This document shows positions 53,145 to 61,094 of a stretch of 64,000 nucleotides of DNA, in pieces. The position numbers and the translations under genes are program-made. A model generated the notes under the pieces. It saw only the letters and a list, made by a program, of their open reading frames with translations. It was not told where the DNA came from and did no database searches. Where the stretch lies: NCBI RefSeq assembly GCF_002115745.1, contig NZ_JFKB01000005.1, positions 248,001-312,000 on the forward strand, given 5' to 3'. The DNA is from Thalassospira alkalitolerans (GTDB lineage Bacteria > Pseudomonadota > Alphaproteobacteria > Rhodospirillales > Thalassospiraceae). Position 1 is the stretch's first letter. Each line of letters begins with the position of its first letter.

Positions 53145-54176
53145 TTAGAAAGCCGCCTCAACCTTTTTCGCAATGTCTTCTGGCACCCAGGCTTTCCATA
53201 TACCGGGTTTTTGTTTCAGGAAATAAATTGCCGCATCTTCCGGCGTTTCCTCGTTTTCCTGCATATAGGCCAGCATTTCCGAAACAAGTTCATTGCTGGT
53301 TTCGTAATGGGTCAGGAATTCAATCAGCACCGGTGCCGATTTCATGAATTTCGTATTGACCCCAACGGTTACCGTGCTTTGCGGATAGGCGGTTGCTTGT
53401 GTCGGATTTGCATCGGTTTTCAGTTTGTCAAAGATCGACGGGTCATAGGCCGGTTCTTCCAGACGATAGCTGTCATAAAGTCCCATCACCCATGTTGGTC
53501 CCCAGTAATAATAAAGTGCCGGTTCGCCGCGCTTGTGCGCAGATGCAATAGCGGCGGAAAGTGCGGCACCCGTGCCGGGGCGGAAATTGGTAAAGCTGTC
53601 ATCAAGGCCATAGGCCACAAGTTTTGCCGAATTGATCTTTTCACAAACCCAACCCGCCGGGCAGTTATAAAACCGCCCCTTGTCCGGTTCTTCGGCGTCT
53701 TTGAACAATTGGGCATATTTCGCCAGATCATCGACCGATTTCAGGTCGGGTGCCATCGGCTTGATGCCGCGTTCGGCATCGCCGTCAACAACATAGCGCG
53801 GTACGAACCAGCCTTCGATGGCATCATCGAAATTCACCCCGATCTGGGTGGCATTTCCGGCAGCCTCGGCCTTTTTCCAGGCATCTGCCACGTTATCGCG
53901 CCAGACTTCCATCACCACATCAATGTCGCCCTTGCCAACCCCGGTCAAAAGCGGAATGACATCGCCCGGCAGGGCGTCGGTCTGGCAGCCGTAACCTTTT
54001 TCGATAATGAAGCGCGCCACGGCATTGTGGAAAAGTGCGCTGTCATAATTTAGCCCGGCGAACATCACCGGACGATTGATCTCGCAACCGGCATCCTGTG
54101 CCTGTGCGCTTGTAATACTGGAAAATGCAAGGCCAGCGGCCAAAAGCATTGCGGCTCCGGTAGGCAGGATGTTCAT
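53145..54176 (-). CDS. OpuAC-type glycine betaine/choline substrate-binding protein
   Basis: 343 residues from ATG 54176, which follows AGAGGG at good spacing; a longer reading frame to 54368 lacks a signal sequence at its start. The signal peptide is MNILPTGAAMLLAAGLAFSSITSAQAQ. The mature protein has RPVMFAGLNYDSALFHNAVARFIIEKGYG, KGDIDVVMEVWRDN, and an aromatic pocket segment EPALYYYWGPTWVMGLY. It binds a quaternary amine for an ABC importer; no permease or ATPase is adjacent on the same side, so it may serve the second system at 46811-48693, which lacks its own binding protein. Confidence 0.88.
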   Translation of the reverse strand: MNILPTGAAMLLAAGLAFSSITSAQAQDAGCEINRPVMFAGLNYDSALFHNAVARFIIEKGYGCQTDALPGDVIPLLTGVGKGDIDVVMEVWRDNVADAWKKAEAAGNATQIGVNFDDAIEGWFVPRYVVDGDAERGIKPMAPDLKSVDDLAKYAQLFKDAEEPDKGRFYNCPAGWVCEKINSAKLVAYGLDDSFTNFRPGTGAALSAAIASAHKRGEPALYYYWGPTWVMGLYDSYRLEEPAYDPSIFDKLKTDANPTQATAYPQSTVTVGVNTKFMKSAPVLIEFLTHYETSNELVSEMLAYMQENEETPEDAAIYFLKQKPGIWKAWVPEDIAKKVEAAF

Positions 54177-54563
54177 CACGTTTCCCTCTTGACTATCTTC
54201 TACGGTCCGGAAGCGCATCAAATGCAAGGTCCGACGGATTGTTGCCGTCATGTCACCAGCGGTCGGTCGTTTGATCCCCCGGGCGAACTTTGCCCCTGAT
54301 ACAGGTCGGGAAAGTTTAACCTTCGGATCAAAGGCGACGCAACCCTGCGTGCCGATTTTGGGTGTCATCTGTCGGACTTGTGATGTGCGTTCATGCCGCG
54401 CAGTCTATATCCGCCCTCCTGACAAGCCTGTCAGGAGATGTCAGCGCAAGTGGGCAAGAAAGTCGGTTAGGCCGTGCAGCTTTACGCAGAATGTCGTGAA
54501 ACTTGTGCCAAGCTTGTTTATGTTGCTTATGCTTTGCGAAACGCATTTCCGCCGGAGGCCCCA
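54177..54563. other. divergent intergenic region between betaine-binding and exonuclease genes
   Basis: 387 bp with no convincing gene. It contains CATCAAATG at 54216-54224 (inverse of the MarR-promoter core), a perfect 8-bp hairpin TCCTGACA-AGCC-TGTCAGGA at 54417-54436, and the 18-bp element at 54428-54445 overlapping its right arm. Probably carries promoters in both directions. Confidence 0.6.
54417..54445. promoter_or_regulatory. inverted repeat overlapping the second copy of the 18-bp element
   Basis: TCCTGACA (54417-54424) and TGTCAGGA (54429-54436, starting at the T of CTGTC) are exact reverse complements around AGCC. The sequence CTGTCAGGAGATGTCAGC at 54428-54445 is the reverse complement of 48785-48802. 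TGTCA occurs twice. Confidence 0.5.
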
Positions 54564-55397
54564 ATGATGCATGACAGTTTGTTTGTTTTTGATATCGAAA
54601 CCGTTCCCGATATCGATGTCTTGCCACAACTGACCGGCGAAACGGCACCCGATCCGGCGACAGGGCGGGAAATGCTCGAAAAATATCATCTTGATATTAC
54701 CAATGGCCGGAACGGTTTTGCGCGCCAACCGTTTCACAAGGTGGTCGCCATCAGTTTCCTGCGCGCCACTATCCAGCGCGACGGCAATCTTGAAACATAC
54801 GAAATCGAAGAACTGCGTTCTGGCGGTGATCTGACCAGCGAGGAAAAGGACCTTGTGAATGGTTTCTTTGCCTATTGCGGCAAGCTTTACCCAAGATTGG
54901 TCAGTTTTAATGGTCGGGGATTTGATCTTCCGGTTTTGAAATATCGTGCGATGAAGCACGGGGTAAGTGCGCGCTGGCTGCATCAGGCGACCAATAAGTG
55001 GGAAAACTATACGTCGCGCTATGCACCGAACTGGCATTGTGATCTGGCAGAAGTGCTTTCGGATTACGGCGCATCCGCACGGACAAAAATGAACGAGGTT
55101 TGTGCCGCCCTTGATCTTCCGGGCAAGACCGGGGTCGACGGTAGTAAAGTCTCGGACATGTTTGATAATGGTGAAATTGACGGTATTCGCCGCTATTGCG
55201 AGACCGACGTCCTTAATACCTACCTTCTGTATCTGCGTTATGTTTTGCATACCGGGCTAAGTGATCATGACGGATACAATCATGCGATCAATCTGACCGT
55301 CGCCTGGCTCGAAGAGCGGGCAGGGGACATTCCCGCCTATCAGGAATTTCTTGATGCCTGGCGGGTATCCAGTGGCGGGTCTTTCAACGTTTTGTAA
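54564..55397 (+). CDS. PolB-like 3'-5' exonuclease (DNA_pol_B_exo2 family)
   Basis: 277 residues from ATG 54564 (GGAGG five bases upstream; ATG 54567 equally possible). Exonuclease motif I is FVFDIETVPDID (DxE), motif II is LVSFNGRGFDLPVLKYRA, and motif III is YCETDVLNTYLLYLRY. It is a stand-alone DEDD-type nuclease related to the proofreading domain of B-family polymerases, probably acting in DNA or RNA repair or processing. No partner gene is adjacent. Confidence 0.9.
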   Translation: MMHDSLFVFDIETVPDIDVLPQLTGETAPDPATGREMLEKYHLDITNGRNGFARQPFHKVVAISFLRATIQRDGNLETYEIEELRSGGDLTSEEKDLVNGFFAYCGKLYPRLVSFNGRGFDLPVLKYRAMKHGVSARWLHQATNKWENYTSRYAPNWHCDLAEVLSDYGASARTKMNEVCAALDLPGKTGVDGSKVSDMFDNGEIDGIRRYCETDVLNTYLLYLRYVLHTGLSDHDGYNHAINLTVAWLEERAGDIPAYQEFLDAWRVSSGGSFNVL

Positions 55398-55493
55398 AAC
55401 GTTTGGCAGTGGGCGGTCTTTGCCGCCAAATATGCTGGTTCGCGCATAAGTGAAGCGTTTCACACTGGTGTTGGTCGATGTCGTAATCCCTGT

Positions 55494-55543
55494 TGAAATG
55501 AGAATGAGTTGCGCTTACTTGCAAATGAGGATTTGCAAGTAAG
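55494..55543. promoter_or_regulatory. candidate iron-responsive operator upstream of the first ferric-binding gene
   Basis: CTTACTTGCAAAT (55514-55526) and ATTTGCAAGTAAG (55531-55543) are perfect 13-bp inverted arms around GAGG. The centre, GCAAATGAGGATTTGC, and the preceding AATGAGAATGAG resemble Fur-type boxes. The half-site CTTACTTGC recurs at 56799-56807 ahead of the paralogous gene. Confidence 0.6.
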
Positions 55544-55587
55544 TTGCAAACGCATAATTTGATCAACAAAAATACGGGGAACGTCAG

Positions 55588-56604
55588 ATGGATATCCGGA
55601 AAATCATTTGCGGTACTGTGTTAGGGGCGGCAGCACTGGGTGCGACGGCGGCATCTGCACAGGAAGTAAACGTCTATTCGTTGCGTCAGGCTTTTCTTGT
55701 CGAGCCGCTTTTTGAAAGCTTTACCAAGGAAACCGGCATCAAGGTCAATGTGATCTTTGCTGAAAAAGGTTTGGTTGAACGGATCAAGCAGGAAGGCGTA
55801 AACAGCCCGGCAGACGTTCTGATGACGGTTGATATCAGTCGTATTCAGGAAGCTGTCGATGCTGGTGTGACCGATGCCGTTGACAGTGACGTTCTTAAGG
55901 CCAACATTCCGGCCCATCTGCGTGATGCAAATGATCAGTGGTTCGCCCTGACCCAGCGTGGCCGCGCGATCTATGCATCAAAGGATCGCGTCACCAAGGG
56001 GGAAATCGCGACATATGAAGATCTGGCCGATCCGAAATGGAAGGGCCGCATCTGTACGCGTTCCGGTACGCATGATTATAATATCGCACTGTTCGCATCC
56101 ATGATTGCCCATAACGGTGCAGCAGAAGCCAAAACATGGCTTGAAGGCCTGAAATCAAACCTTGCCCGCAAGCCACAGGGCAATGACCGTGCGCAGGTCA
56201 AGGCGATCAAGGAAGGCGAATGCGATATTGCGGTTGGCAATACCTATTACTACGGCAAGATGCTTGATAACCCTGATCAGCGCGCATGGGCCGATGCTGT
56301 CAATATCATCTTCCCCAATCAGGATGGTCGTGGCATGTCGATGAACATTTCTGGCATGGCCCTGATCAATGGGGCGCCGAACCGCGACAATGCGGTCAAG
56401 CTGATGGAATTCCTGACTGGTGACGCTGCTCAGAAAATCTATGCCGAAGTGAATTACGAATATCCGGTCAAGCCCGGTGTTGATTGGTCCGAAATGGTCG
56501 CATCCTGGGGCACATTCAAGGCCGATGACCTTCCGCTTGGCGAAATTGCGCGTCTGCGGGCTGATGCGGTCCGTATGGTCGATGAAGTCGGCTATAACGA
56601 ATAG
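55588..56604 (+). CDS. ferric-iron ABC transporter substrate-binding protein (copy 1)
   Basis: 338 residues. Signal peptide CGTVLGAAALGATAASAQ, then the FbpA/FutA core: EVNVYSLRQAFLVEPLFESFTKETGIKVN, EGVNSPADVLMTVDISRIQ, ATYEDLADPKWKGRICTRSG, and the iron-binding tyrosines in DIAVGNTYYYGKM. It binds Fe(III) in the periplasm. It shares most of its sequence with the next gene. A Fur-like palindrome lies just upstream and a strong terminator follows. Confidence 0.92.
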   Translation: MDIRKIICGTVLGAAALGATAASAQEVNVYSLRQAFLVEPLFESFTKETGIKVNVIFAEKGLVERIKQEGVNSPADVLMTVDISRIQEAVDAGVTDAVDSDVLKANIPAHLRDANDQWFALTQRGRAIYASKDRVTKGEIATYEDLADPKWKGRICTRSGTHDYNIALFASMIAHNGAAEAKTWLEGLKSNLARKPQGNDRAQVKAIKEGECDIAVGNTYYYGKMLDNPDQRAWADAVNIIFPNQDGRGMSMNISGMALINGAPNRDNAVKLMEFLTGDAAQKIYAEVNYEYPVKPGVDWSEMVASWGTFKADDLPLGEIARLRADAVRMVDEVGYNE

Positions 56605-56632
56605 ATAAATTTCCCTCTTTCGAACAATTCCG

Positions 56633-56665
56633 AAAAGGGACGGTAACCATTGCCGTCCCTTTTTT
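56633..56665 (+). terminator. rho-independent terminator after ferric-binding gene 1
   Basis: AAAAGGGACGG (56633-56643) pairs with CCGTCCCTTTT within 56653-56665, ending in six T residues. It means the second copy and permease need their own promoter. Confidence 0.85.
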
Positions 56666-56798
56666 CATGCCCGGACGGTGGATTGATCGGTGTTCATTCG
56701 GGGCGAAAACATGGATGCGAAAGGCGGTTATGTTCTATTCGCTCTTGCAAAATAGGGGGGCAGCCCTTTAATTTCCCCGACAGCGAGTACAAATCATT

Positions 56799-56815
56799 CT
56801 TACTTGCTAGCAAGT
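56799..56815. promoter_or_regulatory. palindromic operator candidate upstream of ferric-binding gene 2
   Basis: ACTTGC-TA-GCAAGT (56802-56815) is a perfect 14-bp palindrome, and CTTACTTGC (56799-56807) is identical to the left arm at 55514-55522. It lies 28 bp before the ATG. Likely the same regulator controls both copies. Confidence 0.6.
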
Positions 56816-56842
56816 TTTGCGATCATTCCAGGAGAATTAGAC

Positions 56843-57865
56843 ATGGCTTCACTGCGCAATACGGTCTTTGGCATTATGGGTGCCGTGGTCGGATTGGCGG
56901 CATTTCAGGTAAACGCCGCCGAAGAAGTGAATGTCTATTCCCTGCGTCAGCCGTTCCTGATTGAACCGATGTTCAAACAGTTCACCAAAGAAACCGGCAT
57001 TCGCGTGAATACGCTGTTTTCGCAAAGCGGTTTGGTTGAACGCATCAAGCACGAAGGCCGTAATAGCCCGGCAGATCTTTTGCTGACGGTTGATATCGGC
57101 CGTATTCAGGATGCGGTTGATGCCGATATTGCGACCCCGCTGCAAAGTGATGTGATCGATGCCAATATTCCGCCGCAGTTTCGCGACAAGGGCCACCTTT
57201 GGGTTGGTTTGACGACGCGTGCGCGGGTTCTTTACACCTCGCTTGATCGTGTCTCGCCCGATGCAATTGCCAGTTACGAAGACCTTGCTGATCCGAAATG
57301 GAAGGGCCGCATCTGTGTGCGATCAGGCATGCATGTTTATAACATTGCACTGGTTGCTTCGATGATTGCCCATCACGGCGATGAATATACCAAAACCTGG
57401 TTGCAGCATTTGAAAGACAATCTGGCGCGCAAACCACAAGGGGCGGATATCGATCAGATCGAAGCCGTCTCGCAGGGGGTTTGTGATCTTGCGATTGGCA
57501 ATTCCTATTACTATGGCAAAATGCTTTCTGATCCGAACAAGGCCGATGCGGCAAAGCAGGTCCGCATTGTGTTCCCCAATCAGGGGGATCGCGGCACGCA
57601 TGTGAATATTTCCGGTGTCGCCCTGATCAAGGATGCACCGAACAAGGATAACGCGATCAAACTGGTCGAATTCCTGTCTGGTGATGAAGCCCAGCATATG
57701 TATGCCGATGTGAATTTCGAATATCCGGTCAAGCCCGGTGTGGCATGGTCTGATATGGTTCAGTCTTGGGGAACGTTCAGTGCCGATACTCTTGCGTTGA
57801 ATGAAGTTGCCAATAATCGTGGTGCGGCCATTCGCCTGATCGACGAAGTCGGCTTTAACGAATAG
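56843..57865 (+). CDS. ferric-iron ABC transporter substrate-binding protein (copy 2)
   Basis: 340 residues from ATG 56843 (AGGAG eight bases upstream). Signal peptide FGIMGAVVGLAAFQVNA, then EEVNVYSLRQPFLIEPMFKQFTKETGIRVN, NSPADLLLTVDIGRIQ, SYEDLADPKWKGRICVRSG and IGNSYYYGKM with the iron-binding tyrosines. It parallels copy 1 almost motif for motif, including PVKPGV near the end. It is 12 bp upstream of the permease gene and probably feeds it directly. Copy 1 may differ in affinity or expression. Confidence 0.92.
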   Translation: MASLRNTVFGIMGAVVGLAAFQVNAAEEVNVYSLRQPFLIEPMFKQFTKETGIRVNTLFSQSGLVERIKHEGRNSPADLLLTVDIGRIQDAVDADIATPLQSDVIDANIPPQFRDKGHLWVGLTTRARVLYTSLDRVSPDAIASYEDLADPKWKGRICVRSGMHVYNIALVASMIAHHGDEYTKTWLQHLKDNLARKPQGADIDQIEAVSQGVCDLAIGNSYYYGKMLSDPNKADAAKQVRIVFPNQGDRGTHVNISGVALIKDAPNKDNAIKLVEFLSGDEAQHMYADVNFEYPVKPGVAWSDMVQSWGTFSADTLALNEVANNRGAAIRLIDEVGFNE

Positions 57866-57877
57866 GGCGTCATTTGC

Positions 57878-59647
57878 GTGAATAATTCCTGTCAGCATGA
57901 AGACGATCCCGATAACCGGCCCGTTGCCGTAACCGAAACGTTTGATCCGTTACGCGAACGTTCATCGGGCACGTCAATGCACTGGTTGCCGCGCGGGCAA
58001 TCCGGGCTTTGGCTGATCGGGGCGTTTTTCATCGCCCTTATGGTGGCGACACCACTGGTCGCGGTTGTTTATCTGGCACTATTTCCGACGGAAAATATCT
58101 GGCCGCATCTGGCCTCGACCATGTTGCCGCGCTATTTGAAAAATACCGGCATTTTGATGCTGGGGGTTGGCATCGGGGTAACCCTGATTGGGGTGTCAAC
58201 GGCGTGGGTTGTGACCATGTGCCGTATTCCGGGCAAACGGATGCTTGAATGGGCGATGCTGCTGCCGATGGCCGTTCCGGCCTATATCGTGGCTTATGTC
58301 TATACCGACCTTTTGGAATATGCCGGGCCGTTTCAACGGTTGTTGCGTGATATTTTCGGCTGGCAGACCGCGCGTGATTATTGGTTCCCCGATATTCGGA
58401 CCAAGGGCGGGGCAATCATTGTCCTTAGTCTGACATTGTATCCTTATGTTTACATGTTGGCGCGTGCGGCCTTTTTGGCGCAATCGGTCTGTGTGCTTGA
58501 AGCCGCCCGGGTTCTGGGCCGTTCAGCATGGAATTCATTTATGACGGTTGCCTTGCCATTGGCGCGTCCGGCCATCGTTGTTGGCGTTGTTATTGCCTTG
58601 ATGGAAACGCTGAACGATTTTGGCACCATTGATTTCTTTGCGGTGCATACCCTGACTGCCGGTATTTTCAATGTCTGGCTTGGGATGGGCAATGCTGGTG
58701 GGGCGGCACAAATCGCGCTGACCATGCTGGCGGTGGTTGTCGTTCTGATTGTTGCCGAACGTTATTCGCGCCGTCGTCAACGGTTCCACGATACCACCAA
58801 CCGATTTCAGGAACTGCCGGGCTATGAACTGGGGCCGGTTACCATGTTCTTTGCCATGGCGGTTTGCATTTTACCGATTGTCTTGGGGTTTGTGATTCCA
58901 TCGTTGGTGCTGATTTATTATTCCGTCGGTTATTTCGATCAAAGCTGGACGCCAGATTTCTTTGAATATGCAGGTAACAGCTTGTTGGTATCGGGACTTG
59001 CGACCATCGTTGCCGTTAGTTGTGCTGTGTTTCTTGGTTATGCTCTGCGCCTTTTCCCGCAACCGCTTTTGCGGTTCTGCATTCGTTTGGCATCGGTTGG
59101 CTATGCCGTGCCGGGGGCTGTGTTGGCAATTGGTGTTTTGATCCCGTTTGCACGCTTTGATAATGCGGTTGATGCCGTCATGCGCGACACATTCGGGATT
59201 TCAACCGGCCTGCTGCTTAGCGGGACGGTCTTTGCCATTGTCTTTGCCTATGCCGTTCGGTTCATGGCTGTGTCCTATGGTTCAATCGAAGCCGCCCTTG
59301 GCAAAGTCCGGCCCAGCATGGATGATGCCGCCCGCACATTGGGTGAAAGCCCGTGGGGCACGCTGAAACGTATTCATTTTCCGATGGTCCGCGGCGGGAT
59401 TTTGGCGGCGGGCGTGTTGGTGTTTGTTGATGGGATGAAAGAACTGCCTGCGACCTTGATCTTGCGACCGTTCAATTTTGAAACGTTAGCTACCCATGTG
59501 TATCAATTTGCCAAGGACGAAATGATCGAACAGGCCGCCCTTGGCGCATTGGCGATTGTTGTCGTCGGGGTTGTGCCCGTCATTATGTTAAGCCGCGCGA
59601 TTTCACGGTCCCGCCCGGGGCATGATGGCGCATCCGAGCGCCATTGA
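57878..59647 (+). CDS. ferric-iron ABC transporter permease (fused two-domain, FbpB-like)
   Basis: 589 residues with about twelve membrane helices in two BPD_transp_1 halves. The coupling motifs are EAARVLGRSAWNSFMTVALPLARPAIVVGV in the first half and DDAARTLGESPWGTLKRIHFPMVRGGILAAGVLVFVDGMKELPATLIL in the second. The latter is typical of ferric-iron permeases. It starts at GTG 57878, 12 bp after the binding protein; an ATG at residue 34 is possible. No ATPase (FbpC) gene follows in this window. Confidence 0.9.
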   Translation: MNNSCQHEDDPDNRPVAVTETFDPLRERSSGTSMHWLPRGQSGLWLIGAFFIALMVATPLVAVVYLALFPTENIWPHLASTMLPRYLKNTGILMLGVGIGVTLIGVSTAWVVTMCRIPGKRMLEWAMLLPMAVPAYIVAYVYTDLLEYAGPFQRLLRDIFGWQTARDYWFPDIRTKGGAIIVLSLTLYPYVYMLARAAFLAQSVCVLEAARVLGRSAWNSFMTVALPLARPAIVVGVVIALMETLNDFGTIDFFAVHTLTAGIFNVWLGMGNAGGAAQIALTMLAVVVVLIVAERYSRRRQRFHDTTNRFQELPGYELGPVTMFFAMAVCILPIVLGFVIPSLVLIYYSVGYFDQSWTPDFFEYAGNSLLVSGLATIVAVSCAVFLGYALRLFPQPLLRFCIRLASVGYAVPGAVLAIGVLIPFARFDNAVDAVMRDTFGISTGLLLSGTVFAIVFAYAVRFMAVSYGSIEAALGKVRPSMDDAARTLGESPWGTLKRIHFPMVRGGILAAGVLVFVDGMKELPATLILRPFNFETLATHVYQFAKDEMIEQAALGALAIVVVGVVPVIMLSRAISRSRPGHDGASERH

Positions 59648-59709
59648 CCTGATCGGTCATGCGGATCACTATCGCTGTGACCGATCCCATTCCATCCGAC
59701 AGGTTGCCA

Positions 59710-61014
59710 ATGACCATCACGCAAGACAATCCCCATACGACCGACCTTTGCCATCAACCCGGACTAACCCGGCTGGATGATGCATTGCGCATCGCCTTTG
59801 CCGAGGTTGCTGTTTCTGTACCGGTGGAACAAAGGCCGTTGACCGGTTGTTATGGCGCGATCCTGCGCGAGGATATCATTGCGCGTGTCGATGTGCCGTC
59901 GGTTGATAACTCGGCCATGGATGGTTATGCGCTGTGTCATGGTGATTTTCAAAAAATGTCGGCCACGGGGAATGTTGATATTGTCGTTGCCGGTGTGTCG
60001 CTGGCGGGGCATCCGTTTGCCGGTAAAATTCCAACCGGTCAGGCGATCCGGATTGCGACCGGGGCGGCCATTCCTGAAGGTGCGGATTGCATTGTTATTC
60101 AGGAAAATGTCACCGCCAATGATGATGAAACCCTGATCACGCTTGGTCAGGATGTCATCGCAAAAACCAAACCACATCAGCATATTCGACGTTGCGGCGA
60201 AGATGTCACATCCGGTGCGGTGGTTCTGCCCGCAGGCAAGCGCCTGCGCCCCCAGGATATTGCGGTGGCGGCGGGGCAGGGATATCAGACCTTGCCGGTG
60301 GCAAGGCCGGTTTCGGTCGCTGTATTTTCAACCGGGGATGAATTGGCCAAGCCGGGTGATCCTTTGCCACCGGGCGGGATTTATGATTCAAATCGCTTTG
60401 CCATGATCGGCATGTTGCGTGCCGCGGGATGTGCGGTGACCGATCTTGGTCTGTTGGCCGATGATTTTGATGTTTTGCAATCGGCATTGGCCGATGCGGC
60501 AAAAACACATGACGTCATCATGACATCGGGTGGCGTATCTGTTGGCAAGGCCGATTTGTTAAAGCCGGTTGTTGATACTCTGGGGCAGATCCATGCGTGG
60601 AAGCTTGCGATCAAACCAGGCAAGCCAATGATGCGGGGCCGGATCGGTGATTGCGTTGTCATCGGTTTGCCGGGCAACCCGGTATCGGTGATGGTGTCTG
60701 GCCTGCTTTATGCCGTGCCGCTTTTGCTTCATATGATGGGGGCATCGGACGCGGTATGCATGCCGGTGCGGTTACCGGCCATTGCCGGGTTTGATTTTAA
60801 ACGTGGCACCGGACGCCGCGAATGGTTGCGTGCAAGGCTGGAACAAGATGGTGACGGAAATTGCCATGCCATGCCCTATCATTCGGCAAGTTCGGGCATG
60901 CTTTCTTCGATGGTATGGGCCGAAGGTCTGATCGAGATTGACGAGGATTGCGGCATTATTCAAAAGGGCGATAGCGTCCTTTATCTGCCTTTTGGTGGTT
61001 TGCAGGCGTTTTAA
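59710..61014 (+). CDS. moeA: molybdopterin molybdenumtransferase
   Basis: 434 residues from ATG 59710 (CAGG six bases upstream); ATG 59659 would add 17. MoeA signatures: DVPSVDNSAMDGYAL, RIATGAAIPEGADCIVIQENV, SVAVFSTGDELAKPGDPLPPGGIYDSNRFAMIGML, MTSGGVSVGKADLLKPV, and IKPGKPMMRGRIGDCVVIGLPGNPVSVMV. It inserts molybdate into the adenylated molybdopterin to form the molybdenum cofactor. Other moa/mob genes are not here. It is the last gene of the iron cluster by position only, not obviously by function. Confidence 0.93.
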   Translation: MTITQDNPHTTDLCHQPGLTRLDDALRIAFAEVAVSVPVEQRPLTGCYGAILREDIIARVDVPSVDNSAMDGYALCHGDFQKMSATGNVDIVVAGVSLAGHPFAGKIPTGQAIRIATGAAIPEGADCIVIQENVTANDDETLITLGQDVIAKTKPHQHIRRCGEDVTSGAVVLPAGKRLRPQDIAVAAGQGYQTLPVARPVSVAVFSTGDELAKPGDPLPPGGIYDSNRFAMIGMLRAAGCAVTDLGLLADDFDVLQSALADAAKTHDVIMTSGGVSVGKADLLKPVVDTLGQIHAWKLAIKPGKPMMRGRIGDCVVIGLPGNPVSVMVSGLLYAVPLLLHMMGASDAVCMPVRLPAIAGFDFKRGTGRREWLRARLEQDGDGNCHAMPYHSASSGMLSSMVWAEGLIEIDEDCGIIQKGDSVLYLPFGGLQAF

Positions 61015-61094
61015 AATCTGATTCAGATCATGGATTTATCATCGTTTTTCAGCCAGACTTACGGAAATAACATAACAAGGGCAGGAAAAAGAGT

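Noticed and set aside
53130-54053. Plus-strand frame of about 300 codons opposite the betaine-binding gene at 53145
   Set aside because: The minus-strand protein has a signal peptide and family motifs; the opposing frame shows no features.
54441-55250. Minus-strand frame opposite the PolB-like exonuclease gene
   Set aside because: The exonuclease motifs on the + strand account for the sequence.
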